From the NCBI GenBank assembly GCA_025991245.1, contig BQMJ01000067.1, forward strand, positions 62,001-126,000: a DNA stretch of 64,000 bases, in the 5' to 3' direction. The notes under the pieces were generated by a model. The model worked only from the letters and a program-made list of their open reading frames with translations, searched no databases and had not been told where the DNA came from. The stretch comes from Galdieria partita. Lineage: Eukaryota > Rhodophyta > Bangiophyceae > Galdieriales > Galdieriaceae. Below, piece by piece: positions 45,270 through 56,424 of this stretch (the first letter of the stretch is position 1; each line of letters opens with the position of its first letter). The position numbers were made by a program, and so were the translations under genes.

Positions 45270-45308
45270 AGAAGAATGCAACTTTTGGGAAAAGCGTTTA
45301 GAAAGTAA

Positions 45309-47021
45309 ATGGACAAGTTTGATATTCTTTGGTTGAATAAAACAGCACAAGAAAATAATGGCTTGAAACACGGAGACTATCGTCGTTATCGTTTGTATTG
45401 TACTAGAAAGTTGCATCGTCTAAGAAAGGCTTTGAAATGGACGCAAGGAAGGGGAAGGTTTGTGAAACGAAAAGTGGGAGAAGAGGAAGTTGTTTCAAAA
45501 GGTGACGTTCGATTCTTATGGTTAGTGCTTTTACAGGCTGAAAGAGCGTGGAGTCACGGAATGGAGTTGAAAGAAGAAGCTGCGTTACTACAAAACAGTA
45601 AGAAACAGAAGAGAATGGCAACTAGAAGGAAACGTCGTTGGCCACTGAGGAAATGGACAAAAGCTGCTTTATGGGCAAAGCAGTTGGAAAGACTTTGTTC
45701 TTCGGTGGGAGCTCCAACCAAAACTATTTTAGAAGCTCAAGCCTATGCTGAGATGATGTCTGGTCACGCTTGGTTGGAAAAGAAGCAATGGAAAGCTTCA
45801 CAAAACTCTTTCCAAAGAGCTTATTCCATTTTGGAAAAGTTGGAACAAACAAAAGGCACAAGTGCACAACAAAGACTTGTTTATCGACAGTATATTCAAG
45901 AAATGGAGCCTTCGATTCGTTATTGTCGCTATCAATTGACAAAACTTTCATCGGAAGAAAACTTTGACCACGATGCTCTGTTTTTAGCTGAATTGGAACA
46001 GAAATGCAATCGGTTGGAATCAGAATTACAAGCCAAGGAAAATGGAGCTTCTATGTTGTCTGTGGAGTGGCATGGAACAAGGATTCCAGTGGCTAACAGA
46101 CGTGTACAACAATACCTTGAAAGAATAGCTGATCGACAAGGTAATGAAAATGATGCAAAACAGTTGGAGAAGATCGTTTCATACTATACGCAATGCATAC
46201 GTATAGTTTCCAAGGAATCGGAACAAATGATTAGGACAGAAATGCATGAGCCAATCCTACAAGAACTGGACATGTTGAAAGCTTATTTAGTAACTAATCG
46301 AGTTGAGGTTGCTTTAAAGAGAAACTTGTTGATTGAGAGGAATCTGGAAAGTAATCATGCGGCTTCCTGGAAACAACGCATTCGTCTAGTTGAACAATGT
46401 GTCAACCTTTGTGAAGAGATTTTGCAATTGAAAGACTTACAAAATGATATAGAAACTTACAAATATTGGTCACAAAGGAAATTATTCTTTCGAGTTTATC
46501 GTCGCTTCTATTTGGCAAGTTACTTATCCAATCGTCATATGTGGACAGATTCATATCTAATAAGTAAAATGGCTTTGGAAGAAATGCAACAAATATCCAA
46601 AAAAGACTTGAGAGACGACGATTGGATTCAACAACGTATCGACGCATTGGAAGAAAATACAACTCGACAGGCTTGTTTATCAAAAGCATATGCAATTCTG
46701 GACGAACATCAATTGACAGAGAAATGGAATAAGCTCAAGTTGGATTCGACCTCTTCCGGTTCTTCTAAAACAGCTCTAGTCAATAGATTGGATGAGATTG
46801 TCCTTCCCCAATCCTTTGAAAGACTTGTAAAGATAGTTGACCTGCAACCAAGTTTCATTCAAGTTCCATGCAAACCATTTCTTTTCGATTTGGCATCGGA
46901 ACAACTTACATTTCCAGATATGTCTTTGTTTGTCAATGAAGAAAACAAAGCCATTCAGGATACCATTTCCAAAAAAGGATTACTGGGTAGAGCTGTAAGT
47001 TGGTTTTCTGGAAAAAAATAA
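45309..47021 (+). CDS. SRP68: Signal recognition particle subunit SRP68
   Basis: Single-exon protein of 570 residues. The N-terminal RNA-binding domain has the family motif GLKHGDYRRYRLYCTRKLHRLRK, with KGDVRFLWLVLLQAERAWSHGMELK following and a basic helix (RRKRRWPLRKW). The middle is a TPR-like helical array (YAEMMSGHAWLEKKQWKASQ). The C-terminal part has the region binding SRP72 and ends LGRAVSWFSGKK, as in other SRP68 proteins. It is a core part of the cytosolic particle that targets secretory proteins to the ER. Stop codon is 38 bp from the convergent ORC5 stop. Confidence 0.96.
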   Translation: MDKFDILWLNKTAQENNGLKHGDYRRYRLYCTRKLHRLRKALKWTQGRGRFVKRKVGEEEVVSKGDVRFLWLVLLQAERAWSHGMELKEEAALLQNSKKQKRMATRRKRRWPLRKWTKAALWAKQLERLCSSVGAPTKTILEAQAYAEMMSGHAWLEKKQWKASQNSFQRAYSILEKLEQTKGTSAQQRLVYRQYIQEMEPSIRYCRYQLTKLSSEENFDHDALFLAELEQKCNRLESELQAKENGASMLSVEWHGTRIPVANRRVQQYLERIADRQGNENDAKQLEKIVSYYTQCIRIVSKESEQMIRTEMHEPILQELDMLKAYLVTNRVEVALKRNLLIERNLESNHAASWKQRIRLVEQCVNLCEEILQLKDLQNDIETYKYWSQRKLFFRVYRRFYLASYLSNRHMWTDSYLISKMALEEMQQISKKDLRDDDWIQQRIDALEENTTRQACLSKAYAILDEHQLTEKWNKLKLDSTSSGSSKTALVNRLDEIVLPQSFERLVKIVDLQPSFIQVPCKPFLFDLASEQLTFPDMSLFVNEENKAIQDTISKKGLLGRAVSWFSGKK

Positions 47022-47059
47022 TTGTATCGGAACATGACAACCAATGAGAATGGCCTTTT

Positions 47060-48490
47060 TTAAGAAAGACCCAAATAAGGTGCTAATTGTATCCCAAGTT
47101 GTCTCGTAAAAGCATGAAAAGTTTCCTCTGTCACCTGACTGTGATATTTCGGATTCGTTAAGGAATCAGTTCGCAGTGGAATAACGAAATTGTAATCACA
47201 AATCGTTTTCCATTCAATTAATAAAACTCCACTGGAATGACTTTCTGTGGTTGAATGTTCCAAATGTTGCTGAATGATTCGATAAATAGCCAACAATCTT
47301 TCAAAGCTAAAGGGAATATCTTGTAGTATTTGAGTTGAATGGTTGTTTTTCCGTCCTCTTCTTTTCGAGAATGTCGTTCTTTTAGTAAATATTTTGGAGT
47401 CTCGTTTAGGAGAAATATGTGCAGCCATATAAGCAGCAATACATAACAACTTTGCAGTATTGCTCAAAGGCAAATAGTATTCATCTGCAAAACCAGTATC
47501 GGCTAAACTCTTTGGTTGTTGTACTTCATTTCGGTCGATGATTCGTTGATGGCAATACATACCATCCAATCTTTGTCTTAGATAAGGTAAAATATTGCTA
47601 TACAATTTACTTGCGTCATGAATGGATGCAGAATGAACACCTTCAGCCGGTTGAATATATATTTGAAAAAGCTGTCGACATACTGTGAATAGTTGGTCAA
47701 GATAGGGAATGGCATGATAAAGAACATCTAATACAGTTCGAACAAAAGGCTTTTTGAGTTTTTCATATTTAGGATCCGTTTGTAACATATTCTCCAATAT
47801 TATGGCACATTCATTCCATTGATAGTTGGGAAACCATATCAAATAGGGTGTAGTTACATTATGAAATGACAAGAAATGACTCTTGAGTCTCTCCCATGGA
47901 AGATATGCTGTTAAAGTTACGTGAACCCAATGACAAGTCGAATATTTGTCTAGTTCCAATAACACGACAAGTGCCTTTGGACATATGGAGACCAAAGCAT
48001 CTGCATGCAATAAGATTAGATGGGTGGGCTCCTTACAAGGTACTTCATTGAAGTGACGTATGAAATCGGCAACTTTTTCAGTCCTTTTCCAACTTTGATA
48101 GCCATTTGCTCGACTAGGAATATGATTGCTCAGTCGGTTCAAAATACTCTCATATAATGCCCTATTATTCTACTCCTTTGACAAAGTTTTCCTTGGTTCC
48201 ATTCATTCTGCTTACCTTTCACTGGGACAAAGAAAGCAATCTATCTCCACTTTCCGTTTATTCAAGGCTTCTAAACAGAGAGATATCACTGACTTTTTAC
48301 CAGTACTTGGCAAGCCATATAGATACAAAGGTGCGAGAGGTAAAGCTGCAGCTACATTTCCGGGTAGATAATAGGAATTTTCTTCAATAGGAAAATATGA
48401 CTAACCTTTATACAAAACAAATATATCTCTTATTTGAGTTGCTCTACAAGGAAATGTTTTTTGCAAGTCGTTCCAGTCTTGTTCAGACAT
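47060..48490 (-). CDS. ORC5: Origin recognition complex subunit 5
   Basis: Three exons. Exon 1 encodes MSEQDWNDLQKTFPCRATQI; exon 2 carries the ATPase strand LYLYGLPSTGKKSV; exon 3 contains the rest. Family signatures in exon 3 are LILLHADALV, the long helical region, LPLSNTAKLLCIAAYMAAH followed by a basic KRRGRKN, and FSFERLLAIYRII with the C-terminal winged-helix part. In other species the C-terminal signature reads YYAKFLLIAxYLAxxNPxxxD and KRxKxxK, so the assignment is firm. The Walker A loop reads GLPSTGKKS, where the expected Ser or Thr after GK is Lys, so ATP binding may be altered. Total about 430 residues, typical. A TTTTGGCGCC element lies 9 bp upstream of the start codon. Confidence 0.93.
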
Positions 48491-48498
48491 GAAAAAAT

Positions 48499-48508
48499 GG
48501 CGCCAAAA
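48499..48508 (-). promoter_or_regulatory. E2F-type site upstream of ORC5
   Basis: Read on the minus strand the ten bases are TTTTGGCGCC, which matches the E2F/DP consensus TTTSSCGC. It begins 9 bp upstream of the ORC5 ATG. In plants, green algae and animals, pre-replication genes are classic E2F targets, so position and gene function agree. That red algal E2F binds here is inference. Confidence 0.5.
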
Positions 48509-48591
48509 TATCCCAAAGTTTCATTTTTGTTTCGAATTGAACTCTTTTGACAATCCTATGTTGAATGATCACACTTGAGTGTTGAAGTTGT

Positions 48592-48610
48592 TTTTAGAAA
48601 CTTTCTAAAA
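48592..48610. repeat. 19-bp perfect palindrome
   Basis: TTTTAGAAA and TTTCTAAAA form a perfect inverted repeat with one central base, in the gap between the VPS10 3' end and the ORC5 promoter. It could be an operator, a transcript hairpin, or chance in AT-rich DNA. Confidence 0.4.
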
Positions 48611-48811
48611 GAGAACAATTATTTCATAGGAATCAAAAACTCAAATCATCCTAAAGAATAGCGTATCATTATTTACTCATTACAAGATAAAAGTCAAGTC
48701 ATAGTCATCACTTCTATTCTCTATAAAGACGACAACTTTCCATAATCCTATAAAAAACTCCCTACTACTATTGATCCAAAACTCTCCAACACAATTCGGT
48801 TCTGTTTCCTA

Positions 48812-51561
48812 TCAATTTCGATCAATAGCCATGTAACCTCTGGTCAGTCCTCTAGAAGTATTGATAAAATTTTCTAAAAGGAGCTGTATGCTAGAAAATA
48901 TCCACTGAATTCCTATTAAGAAAGATATTCCAGCTGCTCTACATTCACTCATGAATAAACCCAGTATCTCTTCCCACGAACTCACGTCTCGAAAGTCACC
49001 TTTTATGCAACCACCCAACAATATCATACAAAACTAACCATAAAAAACAAAGTACAAATGAATATGACACAAAAATAGATAGTTCAAACTTACCAAAAGC
49101 AACGGAACACTCAAAATCCAAAATACAACATATACAAAACGTCTTATCCAATATGCCACACAACTAGAACGACTAGGCAATAGATTAAGTCCCTTGGTTA
49201 CATCACAAGTATCGCCTGGAATAAGTACATATCCTTTGCTTTCCAAGTAACCACATTTGCTAGAAAAATCCCGCGTTCCATAAGAAGGGTGACATTCTGA
49301 GGAGCCTGGTTTTCGTTCATAGCCAATATCACACTGATAGTCATCCAACGTACAAGGACAAGAAATGGTGGCGAGTCTACTTGTGAAAGACTCTCGATTA
49401 TTACAAAGCACTTCTGACCTTCTTCTCGTATAACAATTCTTTCTTCCTAAAGGACACTTTCCTTCTAAAGCATCAGCTGGACAAAAACTACAATAGTCAC
49501 TCTCATCCGAAGATTTATCTTGAAGAATATCCTTCTCATTCCATTCAGTAGGATCATCAACGCAAGGTTTCATCTTCGACAAGGTAGCAGGATCAGATAA
49601 ACTATCACACTGACGAATATTGAGGTTACCAAAGTCTAAGAACACCACCATTCCATCATTCTCTCGTTTACCCAATATCAACATTCGTTCCTCAACAGCA
49701 TCCGGCTCTGATAATATATTGGAAATCATCATTTCTTCATTTAATGAAATGAGTGACCAAGAAATTCCTCCAGTCCAACTATAATATAAAGAGGAAGTCT
49801 TATCCAGTAAGGAATATACAATCAAGGAGCCTATACAAAATATAACTCACAACAAAAAAGGATACATTTCAGCTTACCATAATCACCATATTCAAAAATA
49901 TATTCACCTGGAGGAGATATTTCCATCCAAGTCATTCCACCATTGGAACTTAACCATAAAGAAGCAGTGTCACTTCTCAAAGTGGCATCAGGACCAGGCA
50001 AAAGGACTCCATGGGCTAAAATGTAACCGCTGGTTGAGTTTAAAGAATATGCTGATTCAAAATGATGTTCTCTATATATGGATGAAGCACTTCCAAATAT
50101 CACCAGTTCAGAATTGGGAGGTGCCAGGTAGTATTTGTTATTCTGTCTATCTCTTTTGTAAAAATAAAAATGAGGAACTGCAGATTCATTCATTATTAAA
50201 CGATGCCAAGCACCGCCATTATCAAAAGATAATAAAGTTCTTGGACGATCTAAATGGAAAGCTTCAGGATCATATGCATTGGTCAACATCATTCCTGATG
50301 GATATATGAATCAATAGAAAAACCAAAATAGTTTAGTCAATCCTCACCTTGTACTCCTCTAATGAGACTAAAGTCCTCAAAAATTGCTCTCCTTAAACTC
50401 AAAGAAAATCGAGTTCCAGTGGAATCACTCAAATACAAATTATAGAATGGTTTGGAATCTTCCATTCCGTGAAGTACTGCTAAAAGAGCATTTTGACCTC
50501 CAATCTTTTCCGTTGACATAATATGAAAACTTTGTTGTTGCAATACAAAAGGCATTTCTACAGTTTCAAAAGTAGAACCGCCATCTTTGCTTACTTTTAA
50601 TAGAACAGATGAATGCTCATGTGGATCCACTTGGGCAGCATATAAAAGACTGAGTACTCACATGTTATTGCTCATTACAAATAAAGCAACACAGTCAATA
50701 AACTTACTTTCCAACAAAAGCAAAGGAATAAATATGGGACATAACAAGTTGAGGCTTGCTCTGAAACCAATCTACAGAAGCAACAAGTTCAACATTGCCA
50801 TGCCAAGAATACAAATCTTGAGGTTTATCTCGATCCTCTTTCGATACTATAGTCATCATAGTTACTACCTGAGGTTGACTTCGATGAAGAAATGGAAGAA
50901 AGTAATTATGTCTATTTGCATAGAGACAATTCTTTACGACAAGACTTGGCATAAACTCATAATCGTAAACAAAATCTTGAAGAAACGACCAAGAAAAACC
51001 AAAGTCATTGGAGCCATAAACTAGTCGCGTACAATACGGAATATCTTCACGCTGTGAGGGATCGAGATCCCCACAGTCACCAGCAAATACTGCAGTTAGC
51101 AAGTAGTCGGGGTAGTCGGGATGCTGTTTGACATTTTCCACTGAAATAGATCCCTTCAAGTCTTTTCCAACTGAAATAATATCATAAGAGAGTTTATCTC
51201 TTTCACTCAAAGCTTCTGTGGTCACGGCAAAAGAGCCCTTCTTATCTACTAGAAGTAACTTGTTGGGATTTTGCGAATGGCTGATCATATCAGTCGCGAA
51301 GAAGCCTTTCAAGTATTCTTCTTCATTCAGTTGTAAACTCCAAGGGCCCTTCCCCGACTGCGAATTCCTAAAAACCTTTCCAGCTTCTGTTCTGAGAAAT
51401 ATAGTAAACGAACCGTCCGGTGAGTGCAAATACTTGACTTGCACAGGACTACCAGCGTTAGGCAATAACTGTGCACTATCGACTATATTTCGTTCGTCAC
51501 TAAAGCAAACATTGGAGAAGAATAGAAGAAATATCAAGCACCAAGTAAACTCAACTCTCAT
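48812..51561 (-). CDS. VPS10: VPS10/sortilin-family sorting receptor
   Basis: Type I membrane protein that sorts hydrolases from Golgi to vacuole or endosome. A signal peptide starts it (VEFTWCLIFLLFFSNVCFS). The VPS10 ten-bladed propeller follows, with repeated Asp-box-like SxDxGxTW units: GSNDFGFSWSFL, VSKDGGSTFETV, SFDNGGAWHRL and SSNGGMTWMEISP. After the propeller is the Cys-rich 10CC region with CTLDDYQCDIGYER, the marker of the family. One transmembrane helix (VYVVFWILSVPLLLV) is interrupted by an intron, and a cytosolic tail of about 70 residues follows, rich in hydrophobic and Arg residues. Five or so exons. The cytosolic signals that bind adaptors are not obvious. Length is about 830 residues, near the usual 800. 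Confidence 0.93.
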
Positions 51562-51762
51562 TTCTCACACAAGTAAATACATTTATCGATGCTTTCATGA
51601 AGAATAAGAATTCTATTCATATGTCATATCTAATATATAAACCTATTTATCTATATGCCTATTACTATTTCCCTATAAAGTATTTATGATGGCAACTCTC
51701 TTTGGACACGTATTCTGTTTCCCTTTGGTGGAATTTCAGACTTGGCAAACCACTCACTTGAG

Positions 51763-52064
51763 ATGCCAAGCAAAAGAATAGTTAAGCATTCTATTCAAAG
51801 AAAAGGTAGAAGTCTATCCAATTATAATATATTTATGAGAAATTGCGTATTAAAGGTAGATGAAATGTATCCATTCTATATAAGAATAGCAGTCTAAGCT
51901 AACAACAACTTGCACTTGTATTTTAGGTGAAAAAAGAGAATCCTTCTCTAAGTCATCGTGAAGCATTTCAGAAAGCTGCAAAGGAATGGAACAAGTCTCC
52001 AGAAAATCCGAAAAATATTTCAGCTGCATATAACGTGAAGGAAACAGGAAATCATAAGACATAA
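51763..52064 (+). CDS. 76-residue YABBY/HMG-like domain protein
   Basis: Two exons, 51763-51855 (31 codons) and 51927-52064 (45 codons and stop), joined by a 71-bp intron (GTAGAT donor, ATTTTAG acceptor) in phase 0. The first exon begins MPSKRIVKHSIQRKG and contains SNYNIFMR; the second contains KKENPSLSHREAFQKAAKEW. Together they give an ungapped 37-residue match to the helical C-terminal domain of plant YABBY transcription factors, whose form is SAYNRFMR, P-x-x-x-HREAF and AAKNW, and which resembles an HMG box. There is no YABBY zinc finger. A basic N-terminus suggests DNA binding in the nucleus. The tail is short and polar. The match across the intron is strong evidence that both exons are real. 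Confidence 0.85.
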
Positions 52065-52226
52065 CATTCTCCATCAGCATTTAGTGCTATTTTCATATAT
52101 TCCTTTAAACTGAGTTTACATTCAATGTCTTTGTCTTTTGTTTCTTAAGAACAGAAATGCTTTACAAACTGTATCGTCTCAAAAGGACAATATAGTTAGA
52201 GTTCTTGTTATCACTCGGTTTCCAAG

Positions 52227-53321
52227 TTAATAATTCAAAACATCATTCAACCATGTCTTGCCATCTCCAGACTGTCCAGATGGAGGCTGCCAATCTCTAT
52301 CAGGATCTGACATTTGAGCTGAAATAAGCTTTTCATCGTACACAGGCAAAGATGCTCTGGTAGGACCATATGAAATACGTGCACGCTTTTTCCAATTTTT
52401 CTCCTTTTCTTGGCTCTCAACTTTGTTCTCTTCTTTCCCACTATCTATGGATGATGAACGAATAGTTTCTGAAGAAATGCTTTCCACAGGATTCACTCCA
52501 TCTGAATGACTTGAAGACATTATAGAATGCATAAATTGAGTTTGAAGAGTTTTATCATTCTGCTTCATAAACCTTTCCAACTCATCTTCTTCCTCATTAT
52601 CGAAGTTTTCATTGCCAATCTTTTTATGTTTGCTATGAAAAAGTGATTGTTGACAATGAGAACCAACAGTAGGTTGGACTAGAGTCTCTCCAGAACGACT
52701 TGCAGTACGATCATAAAATTCATCATCACTACCATCACTATAATTAGCTCCAAGAACATCTTCAAAACCGCCTAAAGCCTCCAAACGTTGTTTTTCTTCG
52801 TCTTTTGTTTCAAAGACTTGGTCATCAAATTCTTCTTCATAGACCCAGTTGGAACTCGACTCGTCATTGGTTGTTTGCAGATCTTTTTGTACGTAACTGC
52901 CTTCAAAAGATATCGATGAATCACGTTCAACTCGTAAAAGTTTCTCCTCCTCTTCCTCCACCTCTTTCGTTCCGTGAGCTAACACAAACTGCCTGCTTGA
53001 TAGTCCAAAACGCAACAATTCTCCCACATGAAAAAGGTAATATTGTTTGGAGTCCACTCTCGTTTTGTTTAAAAACGTACCATGAGTACTTTGTAAGTCG
53101 TATAGGTACACTTGTGCGCCATCTGACTGAATGACTGCGTGAAGGCGGGAGACACTAGGGTGGTCCAGTTGAATGTCACATTCTGGAGTTCTTCCTATCA
53201 AAAAATAAGGTTTTCCTATCAACTTGAGGGTATCTATTACAGTTCCTTCTTTGATAACCTCCAATATCAAAGGCTCTGAGAGACAAGCTGACCAACTTGG
53301 CTCTTCATAATGCCTTTCCAT
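52227..53321 (-). CDS. Kanadaptin-like FHA domain protein
   Basis: Single-exon protein of 364 residues starting MERHYEEPSWS at 53321. The N-terminal FHA domain has EPLILEVIKEGTVID, YFLIGRTPECDIQLDHPSVSRLHAVIQ and LYDLQSTHGTFLN, with the phosphothreonine-binding Arg, Ser and His in place. This is the pattern of kanadaptin (SLC4A1AP), a nuclear protein linked to splicing and DNA damage. The remainder is acidic and disordered. It ends with WQPPSGQSGDGKTWLNDVLNY, which matches the very conserved C-terminus of kanadaptin in outline (PPxxQSGDGKTxLN). The central dsRBD found in animals is not seen. A phosphopeptide-binding role is known of the FHA fold. Confidence 0.88.
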   Translation of the reverse strand: MERHYEEPSWSACLSEPLILEVIKEGTVIDTLKLIGKPYFLIGRTPECDIQLDHPSVSRLHAVIQSDGAQVYLYDLQSTHGTFLNKTRVDSKQYYLFHVGELLRFGLSSRQFVLAHGTKEVEEEEEKLLRVERDSSISFEGSYVQKDLQTTNDESSSNWVYEEEFDDQVFETKDEEKQRLEALGGFEDVLGANYSDGSDDEFYDRTASRSGETLVQPTVGSHCQQSLFHSKHKKIGNENFDNEEEDELERFMKQNDKTLQTQFMHSIMSSSHSDGVNPVESISSETIRSSSIDSGKEENKVESQEKEKNWKKRARISYGPTRASLPVYDEKLISAQMSDPDRDWQPPSGQSGDGKTWLNDVLNY

Positions 53322-53522
53322 GATTTTGTCCAAGTTTTTGAAAGTGTTGTTTGACACGCGTATAATAAATAAACAAACAGTTAACCTAAAAGATAACAAA
53401 GCACACAATTACCAACTGACTGGAGAAACAAGTGTATGTGTGCTTATGATAATTGATTGTTCTAGCGTCAAGTTTGCTAGACTACCGCTAAATATTCAGA
53501 GAGTCAAAAGTGACAACTTTCA

Positions 53523-54052
53523 CTATTCTTTCTCTATTTTTACTAATTGAAAAACTTGACCACATAAAGGACACTTTACATTAGCTTCTTTCGTAACCTG
53601 TAACCACCATATAGGATGATCTTTAGGAGCACTATGCCCTGCATGAAAAGGTTGAATCTTTCAACTTGTTCAAGCTAAATATGGAGCAATTTACCTGTAC
53701 AACCCACAAACCTGAAATCATCCAAAGATGGAACCTTTCTAGGTCGTTCATGAGTGCCAAAATGATCTGAAGAAACACAATAATGCCGAAACCATTCGGG
53801 ATTTTGTACCAACATGCCTTGTGTTTTGGTTTCTCTGCCTTCAGTAGGAAGCATTTCTTCTAGAGCTATAGCTCTTTCTAATTTCTTATTATCTTCATCC
53901 ACAAAGGCTTCCTTTCCGTTTTGGTCTTCCTTCTTTCTATGATAATACTCTTTCTTGAAAGACAGGACTTTTACGCAAGTTTTCTTGGGTGCAGAACGGA
54001 CACAAACCATTGTCCTCCAATAAAACACTCTGCCCCAAGTGGAAGAAAGCAT
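53523..54052 (-). CDS. COX5B: Cytochrome c oxidase subunit 5b
   Basis: Zinc-binding nuclear-encoded subunit of mitochondrial complex IV. The N-terminus from ATG 54052 (MLSSTWGRVFYWR) looks like a presequence. After a charged stretch (DEDNKKLERAIALEEMLP) comes the family region ending VPSLDDFRFVGC, and after an intron TGHSAPKDHPIWWLQV and VKCPLCGQVFQLV. The Cys in VGC, and the CPLC pair, are zinc ligands; HSAP follows as in algal and plant forms where the fourth ligand may be His. Two exons. Length about 155 residues. The region before the start is only 200 bp from the divergent CYC8 gene. Confidence 0.85.
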
Positions 54053-54251
54053 GAGGCTGAAGACCACAATATCCTATAGTTTCATGCAAAGCAATAGGAA
54101 TGTTCGGGATAGTGGAAAGACTTTTCTATGTCACAAGAGTGACCAATTGACAAGCTCGCATGAATCGTCGCAAGTTTAGATTTGTAAAAGAGAAATTGCA
54201 CAAATAAGGATTGACCGTTGGATTGGTTGGTGTTCCTGAATATTACGAGTG

Positions 54252-56424
54252 ATGAACTTTCAAAGAATATCCCCTAATATATCAGACACTGGAAACCTTT
54301 CACGCAATATACTTTCAACTGATTATAACAGTGTTTTTCAGCGTCGTCAAGCGGACTCCAAAGTAGAAGACGCAAGGTCGTCTAAAAACCCTATAGCCAA
54401 AAGCTTGCTACAGCGTCTGACAGTGGGAAACGAAAGTGTATGGATTAGAATTGGAACTTTACGAGAATCTATTGGAGATTCCACGGGTGCTATGGAAGCC
54501 TATAACAATGCGTTGCGTTTCGCTTCAAATAGCCCGTTACCTCTTTGCAAATTGGGTTCCGTACTGCTACGAAAAGGACAATTGGAACAAGTATGTTTGC
54601 CAATTGATAAAATTGAAATATCTAAACAATATGTTTGCAATATAGGCCTTGATATACATTCAGCATGCGTTGGCTTTGTCAAATAGTAGTGGAGAAGCCT
54701 GGTCGTTGTTGGGATATTATTATTTGAAGACGGGAGCTTTCGAACAAGCTTATGAAGCCTTTCAAAGTGCTATAAGACTTCTAGGAGACCAATCTTCTGC
54801 TTTCCTTTGGTATGGAATCGGTCTTTTATATGAATTGAATGGTTCTACCGATTATGCTCTGGAAGCTTATCAAAACGCCTTAAAATTGAAACCTTATCCC
54901 GAACAAACAATCGATATTTATTTGCATATTGCTCATGTTTACGAAGAGCGTGATTCTTTGGATATGGCTTCCGATTATTTGAACAAGGCATTTCTACATA
55001 TTTCTACTTTTAACTTTAATACTGCTTTTTTGGGAGAAGTATTCTTTCGAATGGGTTCTGTTCAAGAATTAAAACGGAATATTACCATGGCAAAAGAGTT
55101 TTACTTGAAAGCTCTCAAAGAGAATCCGAACCATGCAAAGTCATTGCAACAGCTGGGTTGGATTGAGCATGAAGAAGGTCACTCAGATGAAGGCTTTCAA
55201 CTGTTAAAACGAGCTGTAGAAGCTGACCCAAATGATGGTCAGGGTTGGTATTTATTAGGTTTGTACAAATGTTTGTTTCTTGCTGAAAGCCTATATTCAG
55301 TTCAATTTCAGGAAGACTGCATATGGCAAAGAAGGAATATCGCTCTGCTTATGATAACTACCAGCACGCTGTTTATTGCAATAGTCGAAACCCTAGATTT
55401 TGGTGTTCAATTGGAGTTTTGTATTATCAAATGGGTCAACATAGAGATGCAATGGATGCTTACACGAGAGCAATTAGACTGAATCCAAACCTAAGTGAAG
55501 TATGGTATGATTTGGGAACTTTGTATGAAAGCTTTTCGCAGTATAAAGATGCATTGGATGCGTATAAGAAAGCTTTGGAGCTCTCTCCCAATAATGTCCA
55601 AATCAAAGCTCGAGTGCTGGAAATTGAGAAGAATATTAAAGATGACAATGTTGGTTTTTCATCAAAAGATCAGATGTGGAATGTTGATAATCGTTCCTCA
55701 AGCGTTGCAGAGATGGAAGCCAAGAAATCTGGAGAAGCTGTGACTTTGGAAATGCCAAAATTGTCAAATGTCAGAGGTGTTAGTGATGAGGAACATTTTG
55801 AAGCGGTGAATGGAGAAGACCGACGAACTGAGACTCGTTTTGAGAAATCGCAAGATGAGAACGTCAAGAAAGCTATGGAGGAAAATGAACAAGCTTATCA
55901 GGTATATATATTCTGATTGATTGTTGATTGTTCTTAAAGTAATGTGGTCTTGATAGAATCAACAGACAGATGTAAATGAATCAAAGGATCATGAGAGTAT
56001 ACAGCTTTGTGAGGATTGGAAAAAGGATAATGAAAGTTCAGACAGTCAAAGTGCGACGGCCTCTTCATCCTTTAATGAAGAAGAAGAATATAAAGTGGTA
56101 ACGGGTGGAGAAAGTGTTCGTGCGAGGAATACGAGTACAGAGAATAGTGTACAAGAATGGACAAAGAGGGAACAAATATTATCTAGTAAGAATCATTTTG
56201 AAAGTGAAAGAGACGATGATGAAAATGAAGAACATGTTGCGAAGAGATTGAAAACTCAGAGAGCACAGAATTCCAGTTCAGAGTCATTGGCAGAAGAAGG
56301 AGAGACATTGGATGAGACCAACTCAAATGAAGAAAAGTCGTCAACTATCATCGGTCAAGATACTTATGTGGACCCACAAGGAGAAGTGAATGATGACATT
56401 CCATCATCTGAAGGAAATTTGTGA
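54252..56424 (+). CDS. CYC8/SSN6-like TPR corepressor
   Basis: TPR protein that in yeast forms the Tup1-Cyc8 global corepressor. About nine or ten tetratricopeptide repeats fill the first 400 residues, starting ESVWIRIGTLRESIGD. The block FWCSIGVLYYQMGQHRDAMD and then AIRLNPNLSEVWYDLGTLYE is the strongest hallmark of the family. The C-terminal third is acidic and Ser-rich, with many Glu and Asp (ESERDDDENEEHV) and one basic KRLKTQR that may be a nuclear signal. Four exons; two short introns lie in the repeats and one near the end. UTX-type demethylases share the TPR set, but no JmjC domain follows. Likely a nuclear regulator recruited by DNA-binding proteins. Confidence 0.9.

Noticed and set aside
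51850-52080. 76-codon minus-strand frame
   Set aside because: It is the mirror of the YABBY-like second exon; the plus-strand reading has a clear domain match.
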